Source: an uncultured Eubacterium sp.
Lineage (GTDB): Bacteria; Bacillota; Clostridia; Lachnospirales; Lachnospiraceae
Direction: 5' to 3'
NCBI GenBank assembly: GCA_958446835.1
Contig: CAUCXT010000004.1
Coordinates: forward strand, 38,772-102,771
DNA length: 64,000 nt
The translations under genes and the position numbers were made by a program. Of this stretch, positions 18,206 through 27,058 are shown one piece after another; position 1 is the first letter of the stretch, and each line of letters opens with the position of its first letter. The notes beneath the pieces are model-generated. The model ran no database searches and was not told where the DNA came from. It saw only the letters and a program-made list of their open reading frames with translations.

Positions 18206-18652
18206 CTAATTCTCCTGTTCCTGTTTTTTCTTAAATGCAAGACTGTCAAGATATCCCTGAAGGATAAACTGTGCCGCCAACATGTCAACGTATTCTTTTC
18301 TGTTTTCCCTGCGGATTCCCGCCTCCATCATAGTACGGTCAGCCGCAACAGTTGTGAGTCTCTCATCCCACATAACAACCTCAAGTCCAAGGCGGCGTTC
18401 AAGCTTTTCCTTAAACTCCATGGTACTCTCTACACGAATTCCTTCTGAATTATTCATATGCTTAGGAAGTCCAAGTACAATAAGAGAAATATCGTACTCC
18501 TCAACCAGCTCCTCTATGCGTGCCAATGTCTGGCGGAGCTTATTTTCTTCCTTTCTGCGGATAATCTCCACTCCCTGGGCAGTAAGCATAAGCGGGTCGC
18601 TCACTGCAATGCCCACTGTCTTTGTTCCATAATCCAATCCCAATATTCTCAT
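18206..18652 (-). CDS. ruvX: Putative pre-16S rRNA nuclease / Holliday junction resolvase RuvX (YqgF)
   Basis: 148 residues with the RNase H-like fold of YqgF. MRILGLDYGTKTVGIAVSDP has the first catalytic aspartate. It also has LIVLGLPKHMNNSEG, VVMWDERLTTVAADR with the second acidic residue, and VDMLAAQFILQGYLD with the last. In E. coli YqgF finishes 16S rRNA 5' maturation. It follows ireB by two bases and leads to the DUF1292 gene, a conserved triplet. Confidence 0.95.
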   Translation of the reverse strand: MRILGLDYGTKTVGIAVSDPLMLTAQGVEIIRRKEENKLRQTLARIEELVEEYDISLIVLGLPKHMNNSEGIRVESTMEFKEKLERRLGLEVVMWDERLTTVAADRTMMEAGIRRENRKEYVDMLAAQFILQGYLDSLAFKKKQEQEN

Positions 18653-18654
18653 TT

Positions 18655-18942
18655 TTACAGTCCTTTAACTGAAATATAATTTTTGAGAAGCTCCTCAACA
18701 AGTTCATCACGCTCAACCTTCATAATAAGGCTTCTGGCATTATTATGGCTGGTAATGTATGTAGGATCACCCGACATAATATACCCTACTATCTGGTTGA
18801 TAGGGTTATATCCCTTTTCGGTGAGTGCCTTACATACAGTATTAAGAATATCAGAAACCTCTATATGCTGTTCATCCGCGACTCTAAAAAATTGTGTATT
18901 TGTCATGTCCGACATAATCTTCACGTCCTTTGCACTATACAT
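18655..18942 (-). CDS. ireB: IreB family regulatory phosphoprotein (UPF0297)
   Basis: 95 residues and the right length for UPF0297. It carries NTVCKALTEKGYNPINQIVGY, YIMSGDPTYITSHNNARSLI and VERDELVEELLKNYI, all family hallmarks. In Enterococcus IreB is phosphorylated on threonines by the PASTA kinase IreK and affects cephalosporin resistance. It is the first gene of the ruvX-DUF1292-rnj operon and starts about 20 bases after the mtaB stop. Confidence 0.93.
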   Translation of the reverse strand: MYSAKDVKIMSDMTNTQFFRVADEQHIEVSDILNTVCKALTEKGYNPINQIVGYIMSGDPTYITSHNNARSLIMKVERDELVEELLKNYISVKGL

Positions 18943-18963
18943 TTTATCATAATATAATTTTTT

Positions 18964-20328
18964 CTAATTTGCAATAGCTACCTTGGATATTACACTATCT
19001 TTTCCAAAAATACCCGTTATTATTACCGGTATCTCAGCATTTATTTTTATATCCTTTGCCTGTTCACAATCAAGGGAAATATATACCTTGACATATCTTT
19101 TTGTGTGTCCTACCGCATATTTTATGCCATCGCACTCAACGTATTCCTCTACTAAGACTTCCTCCGTGCTGCCTATAAAGCTCTCCCTGTATGCTCTTGA
19201 AAGCTCCTCGTCAAGTTCTATAAGCACATCGCTTCTCTCACTCTTTACGCTGTCCGGAATCTGATTTTCCATTCTGTCCGCAATAGTGCCCTTTCTCCTT
19301 GAGTACTTGAACACATGCATCTCAAAAAAATTGATTTTCTCTAGATATTTCCTTGTAATTTCGAATTCTTCATACGTTTCCCCCGGGAATCCGACTATAA
19401 CATCCGTTGTAATCGCCGGCTTATCGAAATATCTCCTGATTTTTTCAACGCCATCATAAAATTCATCGGTATCATATCTTCTGTTCATTCTCTTTAACGT
19501 GGCATCACATCCACTCTGGAGTGACAAATGAAAATGCGGGCAGATCTGAGGTATCGCCGAAAGTCTTTCAAGAAATGTGTCCGTTATGATTCTTGGTTCA
19601 AGCGAACCGAGTCTTATTCTGTCAATTCCTTCAACCGCGGCTATCGCTTCAAGCACCTGCAAAAGTCTTTCCGCATTCGGAACAGGCTGTGCATTGTATT
19701 CTGTGTTGTCAAAATCAAGTCCATAGGAGCTAAGATGTATTCCTGTCACAACAATCTCATGGCAGCCACTTTCTGCAAGCTTCCTCACCTCATCAATAAT
19801 ATCCTCAATTTTTCTGCTTCTGACTCTTCCTCTTGCAAACGGAATAATACAGTATGTGCAGAACTGATTACAACCGTCCTGAATCTTTATATATGCCCTT
19901 GTATGTGCCAGACTGGCATTGATTTCAAGATTTTCATATTCTCTGGTTTTATTTATATCAATAAACGAATCATCTATATTTCTTCCCTTGAAATACTCGT
20001 CAAGAACCTCGACAATCTGTCCTTTCCTGTTATTTCCGACAATTATATCTACTGCCTCATCCGCCAAAAGCTTTTCACCCGCTTCCTGAACATAACAGCC
20101 TGCTGCTACAACAACCGCGTTCGGATTATCTTTTTTAGCCTTATGAAGCATCTGCCTTGACTTGCGATCCGCTATATTCGTCACCGTACATGTATTTATA
20201 ATATACACATCCGCTGTCTCGCTTCCAAATTCCACTATCTCATATCCTGCCGCTTCTAATAGCTGTCTCATGGCTTCTGTTTCGTAAGAATTCACCTTGC
20301 ATCCAAGGTTATGTAATGTACATTTCAT
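18964..20328 (-). CDS. mtaB: tRNA (N6-threonylcarbamoyladenosine-C2)-methylthiotransferase MtaB
   Basis: 454 residues. The N-terminal UPF0004 domain carries cluster-binding cysteines C10, C47 and C78. The radical SAM core has C153-x3-C157-x2-C160 (DGCNQFCTYC), with GRVRSRKIEDI and FHLSLQSGCDATLKRMNR after it. A TRAM domain closes the protein. The opening CTLHNLGCKVNSYETEAM is typical of MtaB rather than MiaB or RimO. It inserts a methylthio group into t6A37 of tRNAs reading ANN codons. It is followed after 21 bases by ireB; the promoter probably lies in the space shared with the divergent HPr-like gene. Confidence 0.95.
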   Translation of the reverse strand: MKCTLHNLGCKVNSYETEAMRQLLEAAGYEIVEFGSETADVYIINTCTVTNIADRKSRQMLHKAKKDNPNAVVVAAGCYVQEAGEKLLADEAVDIIVGNNRKGQIVEVLDEYFKGRNIDDSFIDINKTREYENLEINASLAHTRAYIKIQDGCNQFCTYCIIPFARGRVRSRKIEDIIDEVRKLAESGCHEIVVTGIHLSSYGLDFDNTEYNAQPVPNAERLLQVLEAIAAVEGIDRIRLGSLEPRIITDTFLERLSAIPQICPHFHLSLQSGCDATLKRMNRRYDTDEFYDGVEKIRRYFDKPAITTDVIVGFPGETYEEFEITRKYLEKINFFEMHVFKYSRRKGTIADRMENQIPDSVKSERSDVLIELDEELSRAYRESFIGSTEEVLVEEYVECDGIKYAVGHTKRYVKVYISLDCEQAKDIKINAEIPVIITGIFGKDSVISKVAIAN

Positions 20329-20360
20329 AAAATTTAGTACCTTCTTTCTGACATTTTGTA

Positions 20361-20389
20361 TTGACTTTTTTTGTCCAAAAATGTATCAT
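20361..20389 (+). promoter_or_regulatory. Predicted promoter of the HPr-like gene
   Basis: TTGACT and TATCAT with a 17-base spacer and a TG one base before the -10 box. The ribosome binding site AGGAGG lies before the ATG at 20422. Confidence 0.7.
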
Positions 20390-20421
20390 TGAGTTAATAA
20401 AAATTATCAGGAGGTTGTACC

Positions 20422-20652
20422 ATGAAAACAGTTCAGATTTCACTTAATTCTATCGATAAGGTTAAGTCATTTGTTAACGATATCACTAAGTTTGATGTCG
20501 ATTTTGACCTTGTTTCCGGCAGATATGTTATCGATGCCAAGTCTATTATGGGTATCTTTTCCCTTGACCTTAGCAAGCCTATCGACCTGAATATTCATGC
20601 AGAGGAGAACGTTGATACAATTCTTTCAGTTCTCGCTCCATATCTTGTGTAA
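20422..20652 (+). CDS. HPr-family protein without the phospho-histidine (Crh-like)
   Basis: 76 residues with the HPr fold pattern: VQISLNSIDKVKSFVNDIT, a hydrophobic beta strand, and then AKSIMGIFSLDLSKPI. The serine in KSIMG (Ser41) matches Ser46 of HPr, the site of HPr kinase. The active-site histidine of HPr (normally in GLHARPA) is absent; this region reads SLNSIDKVKSF. It therefore cannot pass phosphate through the sugar PTS, and may act as a regulatory protein like Crh or in another role. It is a single-gene unit with its own promoter and a strong terminator. Confidence 0.8.
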   Translation: MKTVQISLNSIDKVKSFVNDITKFDVDFDLVSGRYVIDAKSIMGIFSLDLSKPIDLNIHAEENVDTILSVLAPYLV

Positions 20653-20693
20653 GCATTTTATATATACCTACATAGGATACGTGTTTTCTTTAT

Positions 20694-20724
20694 AAAGGGG
20701 GTTCCGCATTGCGGAATCCCCTTT
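20694..20724. terminator. Bidirectional terminator between HPr-like gene and thiI
   Basis: A stem of about 14 bp, AAAGGGG.TTCCGC paired with GCGGAA.CCCCTTT, with a 3-base loop. It lies between the convergent HPr-like gene and thiI and has a T-rich side on the plus strand. Confidence 0.8.
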
Positions 20725-20748
20725 TGAATTTACATTCAATAATAATTT

Positions 20749-21927
20749 TTATTCAACCCATATTGTCTGTGTTGTCTCTATGGCTGTCTTTACAAGCTCA
20801 TCTATCTTTTCCGAAAGCTTAAGCTCCGATTTTTCAATAACCTTTTTATTAGGCTTTGTTACAGGATGCTTTGCGACAAATATCGTACAGCAATCCTCAT
20901 ACGGAAGTATTGATGTCTCATACGTTCCGATTTTCTCAGATATATCTATAATCTCCTGCTTGTCAAAGCCGATGAGTGGTCTGATAACAGGAAGCTCACA
21001 CACCGCATTGGTCACAAGCAGACTGTGCATTGTCTGGCTTGCCACCTGACCGATGCTCTCACCGGTCACAAGTCCAAGGCAGTCGGACTCTTTAGCAAAA
21101 TGCTCCGCAATCTTCATCATATAGCGTCTCATAATTATTGTGAGCTCGTCATGTGGGCACTTCTCATATATATACAACTGAATGTCCGTAAAATTGACTA
21201 CGTGAAGATTTATCGGACCGGAGTACTGTGTTACGATTCTTGCAAGGTCGATAACCTTCTCCTTAGCCCTCTCGCTCGTATATGGAGGTGCATGGAAGTA
21301 TACAGCATCAATCTTGACACCTCGCTTTGCAACCATATATCCGGCAACCGGGCTGTCAATACCTCCGGATAACAGAAGCATTGCCTTACCGTTAGTTCCG
21401 ACAGGCATGCCTCCCGGTCCCGGTATAAGCTCCGTGTAAATATTTATTCTGCTTCTTATCTCAATATTTACATAGATATCCGGATTGTGGACATCCACCG
21501 TCATTTCCGGCATTGCCTCAAGAATTTTCTCACCCATAGCCATATTGATTCCCATGGAGTCAAGCGGATAATTCTTTCTCGCGCGTCTTGCGTTGACCTT
21601 GAATGTCATCTTCTTCCCCTTGTACATGGTTCTAAGATAGTCAACAACATCCTCTGCAAGCTTGTCGAAGCCCTCATCCTTAACCTGAAGCATAGGGCAT
21701 ATCCAGAGAATACCGAACACCTTCTTAAGTGCATTTATGGCATCCTCATCATCGAACTCACTTGTTCCCTCTACATATATTCTTCCGTTCTCCTTCGTCA
21801 CATCAAAGGTTCCTTCAACCTTTTTGAGAGCGTGGCGTATCTGATGAACAAGCATGTCCTCAAATATATATCTGTTCTTTCCTTTTGTACCGATTTCACC
21901 GTACTTTATCAAAAACGCTTTGTACAT
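20749..21927 (-). CDS. thiI: tRNA 4-thiouridine synthetase / sulfurtransferase ThiI
   Basis: 392 residues. It starts FLIKYGEIGTKGKNRYIFED, the ferredoxin-like domain, followed by a THUMP domain to about residue 165. The PP-loop LLLSGGIDSPVAGYMVAKRG lies near 185, and the adenylation domain has CLGLVTGESIGQVASQT. It ends without the C-terminal rhodanese domain of E. coli ThiI, so persulfide transfer must come from the partner cysteine desulfurase, as in Bacillus. That partner gene lies 24 bases upstream on the same strand. It makes s4U8 in tRNA. Confidence 0.95.
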   Translation of the reverse strand: MYKAFLIKYGEIGTKGKNRYIFEDMLVHQIRHALKKVEGTFDVTKENGRIYVEGTSEFDDEDAINALKKVFGILWICPMLQVKDEGFDKLAEDVVDYLRTMYKGKKMTFKVNARRARKNYPLDSMGINMAMGEKILEAMPEMTVDVHNPDIYVNIEIRSRINIYTELIPGPGGMPVGTNGKAMLLLSGGIDSPVAGYMVAKRGVKIDAVYFHAPPYTSERAKEKVIDLARIVTQYSGPINLHVVNFTDIQLYIYEKCPHDELTIIMRRYMMKIAEHFAKESDCLGLVTGESIGQVASQTMHSLLVTNAVCELPVIRPLIGFDKQEIIDISEKIGTYETSILPYEDCCTIFVAKHPVTKPNKKVIEKSELKLSEKIDELVKTAIETTQTIWVE

Positions 21928-21951
21928 ATTTCCTCCTTCCGCGTGTGTCTT

Positions 21952-23112
21952 TTAGTGTCTTGTATATCTTCTAAGCATAGGCACCAATTCATTGAGCGCG
22001 TCAAGCGTTGCGTCAAGCTCCTCCTTGGTGTTCAGGGTGCACAGGCTGAAGCGGATGGTTGAGTCTAAGAGGTTATTCTTAACTCCGATTGCCTTTAATG
22101 TACCTGAGAGTGCCGGCTTGTTGGATGAGCAGGCTGAGCCCGATGACACGTATATTCCCTTGTCCTCAAGGGCATGTAAGAGAACCTCACTTCTCACATC
22201 CTCAAAGCTTATGCTTATGACATGTGGGGTGCCCTCATGTCCTCTTTTTCCGTTGAAGGTTGTTCCCGGAATTTCAAGCACCTTTTCCACAAAATACTCT
22301 TTAAGCTCATAGAGCTTTTCTATCTTTTCATCGAAGTTCTCATAGCACATCTTAGCTGCAAGAGCCATTCCTGCTATTCCCGGCACGTTCTCAGTGCCTG
22401 AGCGCATGCCTTTTTGCTGACCGCCACCGAATATTATAGGATTTATCTTTGTCTTGTCCTTGATGTACAAAAAGCCCACTCCCTTAGGTCCGTGAAGCTT
22501 ATGTGAGCTCACCGACATAAGATCTATATTCTCCTTCTTAGGTATAATGCGGTACTTTCCAAACGCCTGAACCGCATCCGTGTGGAATATAATCTCCGGG
22601 TTATAATCTTTTACAATCTGTGCCGCCTCCGCTATAGGCTCAACCGCGCTCACCTCATTGTTGGCGTACATGATTGACACAATAATTGTCTCAGGGCACA
22701 GAGCCTCCTTAAGCGCTTCAAGCTTCACACAGCCTGTAGAATCAACCGGAAGGTATGTTACCTCAAAGCCATTCTTTTCCAAAAACACGGTTGTCTCTAA
22801 GATAGCCGGGTGCTCAATCATCGTTGTGATTATATGGTTGCCACGTCTTTTATTAGCCATGGCGCAGCCTATCAGTGCTGTGTTGTCCGATTCTGTTCCA
22901 CCGGATGTAAAAAGTATTTCCTTTTTATCACATTTTAGTATTGAAGCAAGAGTTTCCTTCGCCTGCGTTACATAGTGCTCCGCCTCAACGCCCTTGTTGT
23001 GCTTGGAGGACGGATTGCCATAATCATTAAGCATTATCCTGCTCATCAGCTCCACAACCTCCGGGTAAACCGCTGTTGTCGCCGAATTATCCAAATATAT
23101 TTCCGATTTCAT
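21952..23112 (-). CDS. Cysteine desulfurase, NifS/IscS family (ThiI partner)
   Basis: 386 residues, class V aminotransferase fold. It opens IYLDNSATTAVYPEV, has TSGGTESDNTALIG, and SVSSHKLHGPKGVGFLYIKD with the PLP lysine near residue 205. SSGSACSSNKPA near residue 325 carries the persulfide cysteine in a short group-II-like or NifZ-type loop. The position right before thiI matches the Bacillus nifZ-thiI pair, which supplies sulfur for s4U. No iron-sulfur assembly genes are adjacent, which supports a tRNA-directed role. It may also serve other pathways. Confidence 0.93.
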   Translation of the reverse strand: MKSEIYLDNSATTAVYPEVVELMSRIMLNDYGNPSSKHNKGVEAEHYVTQAKETLASILKCDKKEILFTSGGTESDNTALIGCAMANKRRGNHIITTMIEHPAILETTVFLEKNGFEVTYLPVDSTGCVKLEALKEALCPETIIVSIMYANNEVSAVEPIAEAAQIVKDYNPEIIFHTDAVQAFGKYRIIPKKENIDLMSVSSHKLHGPKGVGFLYIKDKTKINPIIFGGGQQKGMRSGTENVPGIAGMALAAKMCYENFDEKIEKLYELKEYFVEKVLEIPGTTFNGKRGHEGTPHVISISFEDVRSEVLLHALEDKGIYVSSGSACSSNKPALSGTLKAIGVKNNLLDSTIRFSLCTLNTKEELDATLDALNELVPMLRRYTRH

Positions 23113-23169
23113 ATTTTATCCCGATTCTGCTGCCTTACCGCAGCATATTTTTAAGCGTGTTCTTAAACG

Positions 23170-23925
23170 CTAGTTCTCCAATGCGTATGCAAGCATGGAC
23201 AGGAACGAAAGACCTGCTGTCTCAGTTCTGAGTATACGTTTTCCAAGCGTTATTGTATGCATGCCAAGCTTTCTTGCCGCCTCTATCTCATCGTCCTCAA
23301 AACCGCCCTCAGGTCCGATGAATACAGCCACACGGTTTCCCGGTGCAATTGAACCGACAAGTCTTCTCGTCTCAGCCATTCCGTTCTCATTCTCATACGG
23401 AACAAAACAGATGTCGCACTCAGACGCCTCCTTGACTGCAAGTGCATAGCTCATCACAGGTCTGACCTCCGGTATAAGTGAACGCTTGCTCTGCTTTGCC
23501 GCGCTCTCGCTTATCGCATTCCATCTCGGAAGCTTAGCCGCAGCCTTCTTGTCATCAAGCTTTACAACAGAGCGCTTCATCGCAACAGGCACGATCTGTG
23601 ACACCCCAAGTTCAACAGCCTTCTGGATAATCAGTTCGAGCTTATCGCTTTTAGGCAGTCCCTGATATAGTATTACCTGGCATGGAAGCTCCGTATCCGG
23701 CACATCCCTGTCAAGAATATCGAACACAACCTCACTGTCCGCATATTCGTCAAGTTCGCACATAAAGTTGCGCACTGCGTCACTCATCCGCGTGTTGCGC
23801 ACGCTTATCATAACCTCGTCACCGTTTTTTAAACGTATCACATTCCTGATATGATTGAAGTCTGACCCGTCAACGTATATTTTATTGTCATTTATCTGGC
23901 TCTCTTCAACAAAAAAATGATACAT
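23170..23925 (-). CDS. rsmE: 16S rRNA (uracil1498-N3)-methyltransferase RsmE
   Basis: 251 residues. The PUA-like N-terminus has HIRNVIRLKNGDEVMISV. The SPOUT knotted domain has LYQGLPKSDKLELIIQKAVELG, KRSVVKLDDKKA, VAVFIGPEGGFEDDEIEAA and LGKRILRTETAG. All are signatures of RsmE, which methylates U1498 of 16S rRNA. Its ATG lies two bases after the prmA stop, a pairing seen across Firmicutes. Confidence 0.96.
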   Translation of the reverse strand: MYHFFVEESQINDNKIYVDGSDFNHIRNVIRLKNGDEVMISVRNTRMSDAVRNFMCELDEYADSEVVFDILDRDVPDTELPCQVILYQGLPKSDKLELIIQKAVELGVSQIVPVAMKRSVVKLDDKKAAAKLPRWNAISESAAKQSKRSLIPEVRPVMSYALAVKEASECDICFVPYENENGMAETRRLVGSIAPGNRVAVFIGPEGGFEDDEIEAARKLGMHTITLGKRILRTETAGLSFLSMLAYALEN

Positions 23926-23927
23926 TT

Positions 23928-24884
23928 TTATCTCCTGACAGCCGTAATTGAAACCCAGTCTCCCTGATGTGAGACATCGACAATCTCAAACTCAGGGTTC
24001 TCCATAATTGTCTTTTTTACAGCCTCTTCCTTCATATCAATGATACCCGATGTGATAAATACACCACCATGCTTGATATGCTGTGCAATCTCCTTTGACA
24101 ACGGCATAATAACATCTGCCAGAATGTTGGCTGTGACAACATCATATTTCTCATAGCCGACTTCATCCTGAACAGCCTTGTCATCTATTATGTTTCCCTG
24201 TATAACCTTGAAGATATCCGGTGAAAAACCGTTAGCCTCCATATTCTCAGCGCTCGCAGTTATGGCATTCTCATCAAGGTCGGTTCCTATAATGCTTCTC
24301 GCACCAAGCATCTTGGCTATGACGGCAAGAATACCGCTTCCTGTCCCGACATCAAGCAAGTCCGTCTCCGGTGTCACATACTTTTCGAGCTGCTTTATGA
24401 CAAGCTGTGTTGTCTCATGCATACCTGTTCCGAATGCGGTACCCGGGTCAATATTTACAACCATTCTCCCCTGCATGTCCTCAGGTACAGTCTCCCATGT
24501 CGGCTTAATAACAATGTCCTTTACCATAAACGGCTTAAAGTACTCTTTCCAGTTGTTGACCCAGTCCTTGTCCTCCGTCTCAGACTCCTCTATCGTGCAT
24601 GCTCCGACATCGACAAAGTCCTTTAGCTCCTCAAGGCCATTTCTCACATTGTCAAGCAGCTCATCCGTGACGTCATCCTCATCAATATAAAAGCTCACAT
24701 AGCCGATTCCCTCATCAGGAGGAAGCTCAGGAAGAATATCTATGAACATAGCCTTCGTGTCCTTATCGGAAAGCTGTACATTGTCCTCAACCTGAACACC
24801 ATCTATTCCAAGCTCGATAAGCATACCGCTGACTAAATCTTCAGCGGCAGTTGTCGTAGTTATTCTGAATTTTTTCCATTTCAT
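23928..24884 (-). CDS. prmA: Ribosomal protein L11 methyltransferase PrmA
   Basis: 318 residues. An N-terminal substrate-recognition domain with EDLVSGMLIELGIDGVQVED is followed by a class I methyltransferase core. The core has VNIDPGTAFGTGMHETTQLV, LLDVGTGSGILAVIAKMLGA, IIGTDLDENAITASAENME and the active site DVVTANILADVIMPL (N-x-x-x family loop). It trimethylates ribosomal protein L11. It is first in a run prmA-rsmE-nifS-thiI, all minus strand with short gaps, so probably one transcript. Confidence 0.95.
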   Translation of the reverse strand: MKWKKFRITTTTAAEDLVSGMLIELGIDGVQVEDNVQLSDKDTKAMFIDILPELPPDEGIGYVSFYIDEDDVTDELLDNVRNGLEELKDFVDVGACTIEESETEDKDWVNNWKEYFKPFMVKDIVIKPTWETVPEDMQGRMVVNIDPGTAFGTGMHETTQLVIKQLEKYVTPETDLLDVGTGSGILAVIAKMLGARSIIGTDLDENAITASAENMEANGFSPDIFKVIQGNIIDDKAVQDEVGYEKYDVVTANILADVIMPLSKEIAQHIKHGGVFITSGIIDMKEEAVKKTIMENPEFEIVDVSHQGDWVSITAVRR

Positions 24885-24924
24885 AATCAGTTCTCCAAAA
24901 CTTTAGTTACAATATAAGCCACAA

Positions 24925-26322
24925 TTATCCGATAAGAAACGCCTTGTATCCAAGCATTGTCTCATATACATCCGCTTTACTTACAATCTCCCATGGTGCA
25001 TGCATTGAGAGAACAGGGATACCTGAATCAACAACCTCCATGCCGTACTGTGCAAGGATATATGCGATTGTTCCGCCACCGCCTACATCAACCTTGCCAA
25101 GCTCTGCTGACTGGTAATTTACCTCATGCTTCCCAAGTGTGCTTCTAAGCTCGCCTAAGAATTCTGCATTACAGTCATTGCTTCCTGACTTTCCTCTTGA
25201 ACCTGTAAACTTATTAAATACCATACCTCTTCCAAGGAATGCCGCATTCTTCTTCTCGAAAGCTGCTGCATAGAGCGGGTCGAATGCAGCGCTTACATCG
25301 GATGAGAGCATCTTGGAGTTGGTGAGTGCTCTTCTTAACTTAATCTCAGAGTAATCTCCGAGACAATTGAGTACTTCTGCAACCATATTCTCAAAGAACT
25401 TTGAGTGCATGCCTGTTGCGCCGACACTTCCTATCTCCTCCTTGTCAACCAAGAGGCATACGCTTGTCTTGTCTACATCCTTTACGTCAAGCATAGCTAT
25501 AAGTGATGTGTATGCACATACTCTGTCATCATGACCGTAGCCCATAATCATGCTTCTGTCCATGCCATAGTCTCTTGCCGGACCTGCCGGAACTATCTCA
25601 AGCTCTGCGCTGAAGAAATCCTCCTCATCAATGCCATACTTCTCCTTGAAAATACGAAGCATTGCTGCCTTAACGCTCTCCTTTGCTTCCTTATCATCCT
25701 GCTTGCCATCTTCCTTCTCAGGTATGCTTCCGATAAGAATATCAAGATTCTCTCCTTCTACAACCTTAGCGCCCTTCTTCTCCATCTGCTCAGCAGCAAG
25801 GTGAATAAGAAGATCTGTCACTCCAAGTACAGGATCGTTTATATCCTCTCCGATAACCACATTGACTGTTCTGCCGTCCTTAAGCGCAACAACACCGTGC
25901 ATTGCGAGTGGAAGTGCAACCCACTGATACTTCTTAATTCCACCATAATAATGTGTATCAAGAAGAGCCATATCCGAATCCTCATATAACGGATTCTGCT
26001 TTACATCTATTCTCGGGGAATCAATATGTGCTCCGAGAATCTTCATACCATTCTCAAGAGGCTCCTTGCCGATATTAAAGAGAGCAAGTGTCTTTCCCAT
26101 ATGGCATGCATATACCTTATCACCTGTCTTTAACTTACCGTTCTCAGCAATAACCTTCTTTAAGTCTCTGTAGCCTGCGTTTTCAGCAATCTTAATTGCC
26201 TCTGCTGCGCACTCTCTTTCAGTCTTGCAATCTGAAATGTACTTCTTGTAGTCCTCACAAAATTTAAAAATCATTTCCTTTTTGGCTGCATCTGAAACAG
26301 TCCATACATTCTTTCTTTCCAT
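24925..26322 (-). CDS. M18 family aminopeptidase (aspartyl aminopeptidase-like)
   Basis: 465 residues from the ATG at 26322, chosen because AAAGGAG precedes it; an in-frame extension upstream lacks a site and has no family similarity. It has LGAHIDSPRIDVKQNPLYED with the first metal ligand His, DTHYYGGIKKYQWV, ELEIVPAGPARDYG, MIMGYGHDDRVCAYTSL with the bridging aspartate, LLVDKEEIGSVGATGMHS with the catalytic glutamates, and a late GGGGTIAYILAQYG. M18 enzymes are cytoplasmic dodecameric di-zinc aminopeptidases that remove N-terminal acidic or neutral residues. It stands alone on the minus strand. Confidence 0.93.
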   Translation of the reverse strand: MERKNVWTVSDAAKKEMIFKFCEDYKKYISDCKTERECAAEAIKIAENAGYRDLKKVIAENGKLKTGDKVYACHMGKTLALFNIGKEPLENGMKILGAHIDSPRIDVKQNPLYEDSDMALLDTHYYGGIKKYQWVALPLAMHGVVALKDGRTVNVVIGEDINDPVLGVTDLLIHLAAEQMEKKGAKVVEGENLDILIGSIPEKEDGKQDDKEAKESVKAAMLRIFKEKYGIDEEDFFSAELEIVPAGPARDYGMDRSMIMGYGHDDRVCAYTSLIAMLDVKDVDKTSVCLLVDKEEIGSVGATGMHSKFFENMVAEVLNCLGDYSEIKLRRALTNSKMLSSDVSAAFDPLYAAAFEKKNAAFLGRGMVFNKFTGSRGKSGSNDCNAEFLGELRSTLGKHEVNYQSAELGKVDVGGGGTIAYILAQYGMEVVDSGIPVLSMHAPWEIVSKADVYETMLGYKAFLIG

Positions 26323-26425
26323 TTTTACATGTACTCCTTTATTATAAAATATAAAATAATATATTTGATACTCTAATACAGTTGTTTCTGTTAAAAATAT
26401 CTTTACCACAACCTTATTGCAGCTA

Positions 26426-27058
26426 TCAGATTCCAAGATTGATTACGTCATCATCTATTCCTGAATCTGCTTCGTTCCCGCCTGAGGCTTCCTGTTTCTG
26501 TGCTCCCTCAGTCTCACTCTCAGCTTCCTTTCTGAAATCCTCAACCTTATCCGGACTGATAACAGGAAGTTCATCCACATTTCTTACACCAAAGCTTCGA
26601 AGAAAGCTTTCCGTTGTTCCAAACAAAATAGGTCTTCCGGGAGCATCTAATCTTCCGACTTCATCTACAAGACCATACTCCACAAGCTTATTGACCGCGT
26701 GATCACAGCTTACGCCTCGTATGCCCTCTATCTCCTGCTTCGTGATAGGCTGCTTATATGCTATAATTGACAGTGTTTCCAAAAGAACATCCGTAAGTAC
26801 CTGTTTCTTAGGCTGCGCTGCAACCTTAATAAGATATTCATACGTCTCCGGCTTCGTGCACAGTTGAAAACTATCACCTAATTCTATGATTTTAATTCCT
26901 CTGTCTTCCGCCTCATATCTGTCCATAAGATTGTGTATCAACTTTACCGTTGTAGGCACATCCTGTTCAATAGCTGCTGCCAGCTTCGATGTCTCCACCG
27001 ATTCTCCCATGGTAAAGAGCACCGCTTCAATAACTGCATACATCTTCTCTATACTCAT
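26426..27058 (-). CDS. scpB: Segregation and condensation protein B
   Basis: 210 residues with two winged-helix domains. It has MYAVIEAVLFTMGESVETSK at the start, LETLSIIAYKQPITKQEIEGIRGV in the middle and LVEYGLVDEVGRLDAPGRPI followed by LFGTTESFLRSFGV. A low-complexity tail of about 40 residues follows. ScpB pairs with ScpA and SMC in the bacterial condensin that organises the chromosome. It overlaps scpA by four bases. Confidence 0.95.
   Translation of the reverse strand: MSIEKMYAVIEAVLFTMGESVETSKLAAAIEQDVPTTVKLIHNLMDRYEAEDRGIKIIELGDSFQLCTKPETYEYLIKVAAQPKKQVLTDVLLETLSIIAYKQPITKQEIEGIRGVSCDHAVNKLVEYGLVDEVGRLDAPGRPILFGTTESFLRSFGVRNVDELPVISPDKVEDFRKEAESETEGAQKQEASGGNEADSGIDDDVINLGI

Noticed and set aside
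19528..20160. 210-residue plus-strand open frame
   Set aside because: Antisense to mtaB, with no motif.
26323..26436. N-terminal extension of the M18 aminopeptidase
   Set aside because: The extra 38 residues are AT-rich, unlike the family, and precede a good AAAGGAG site.
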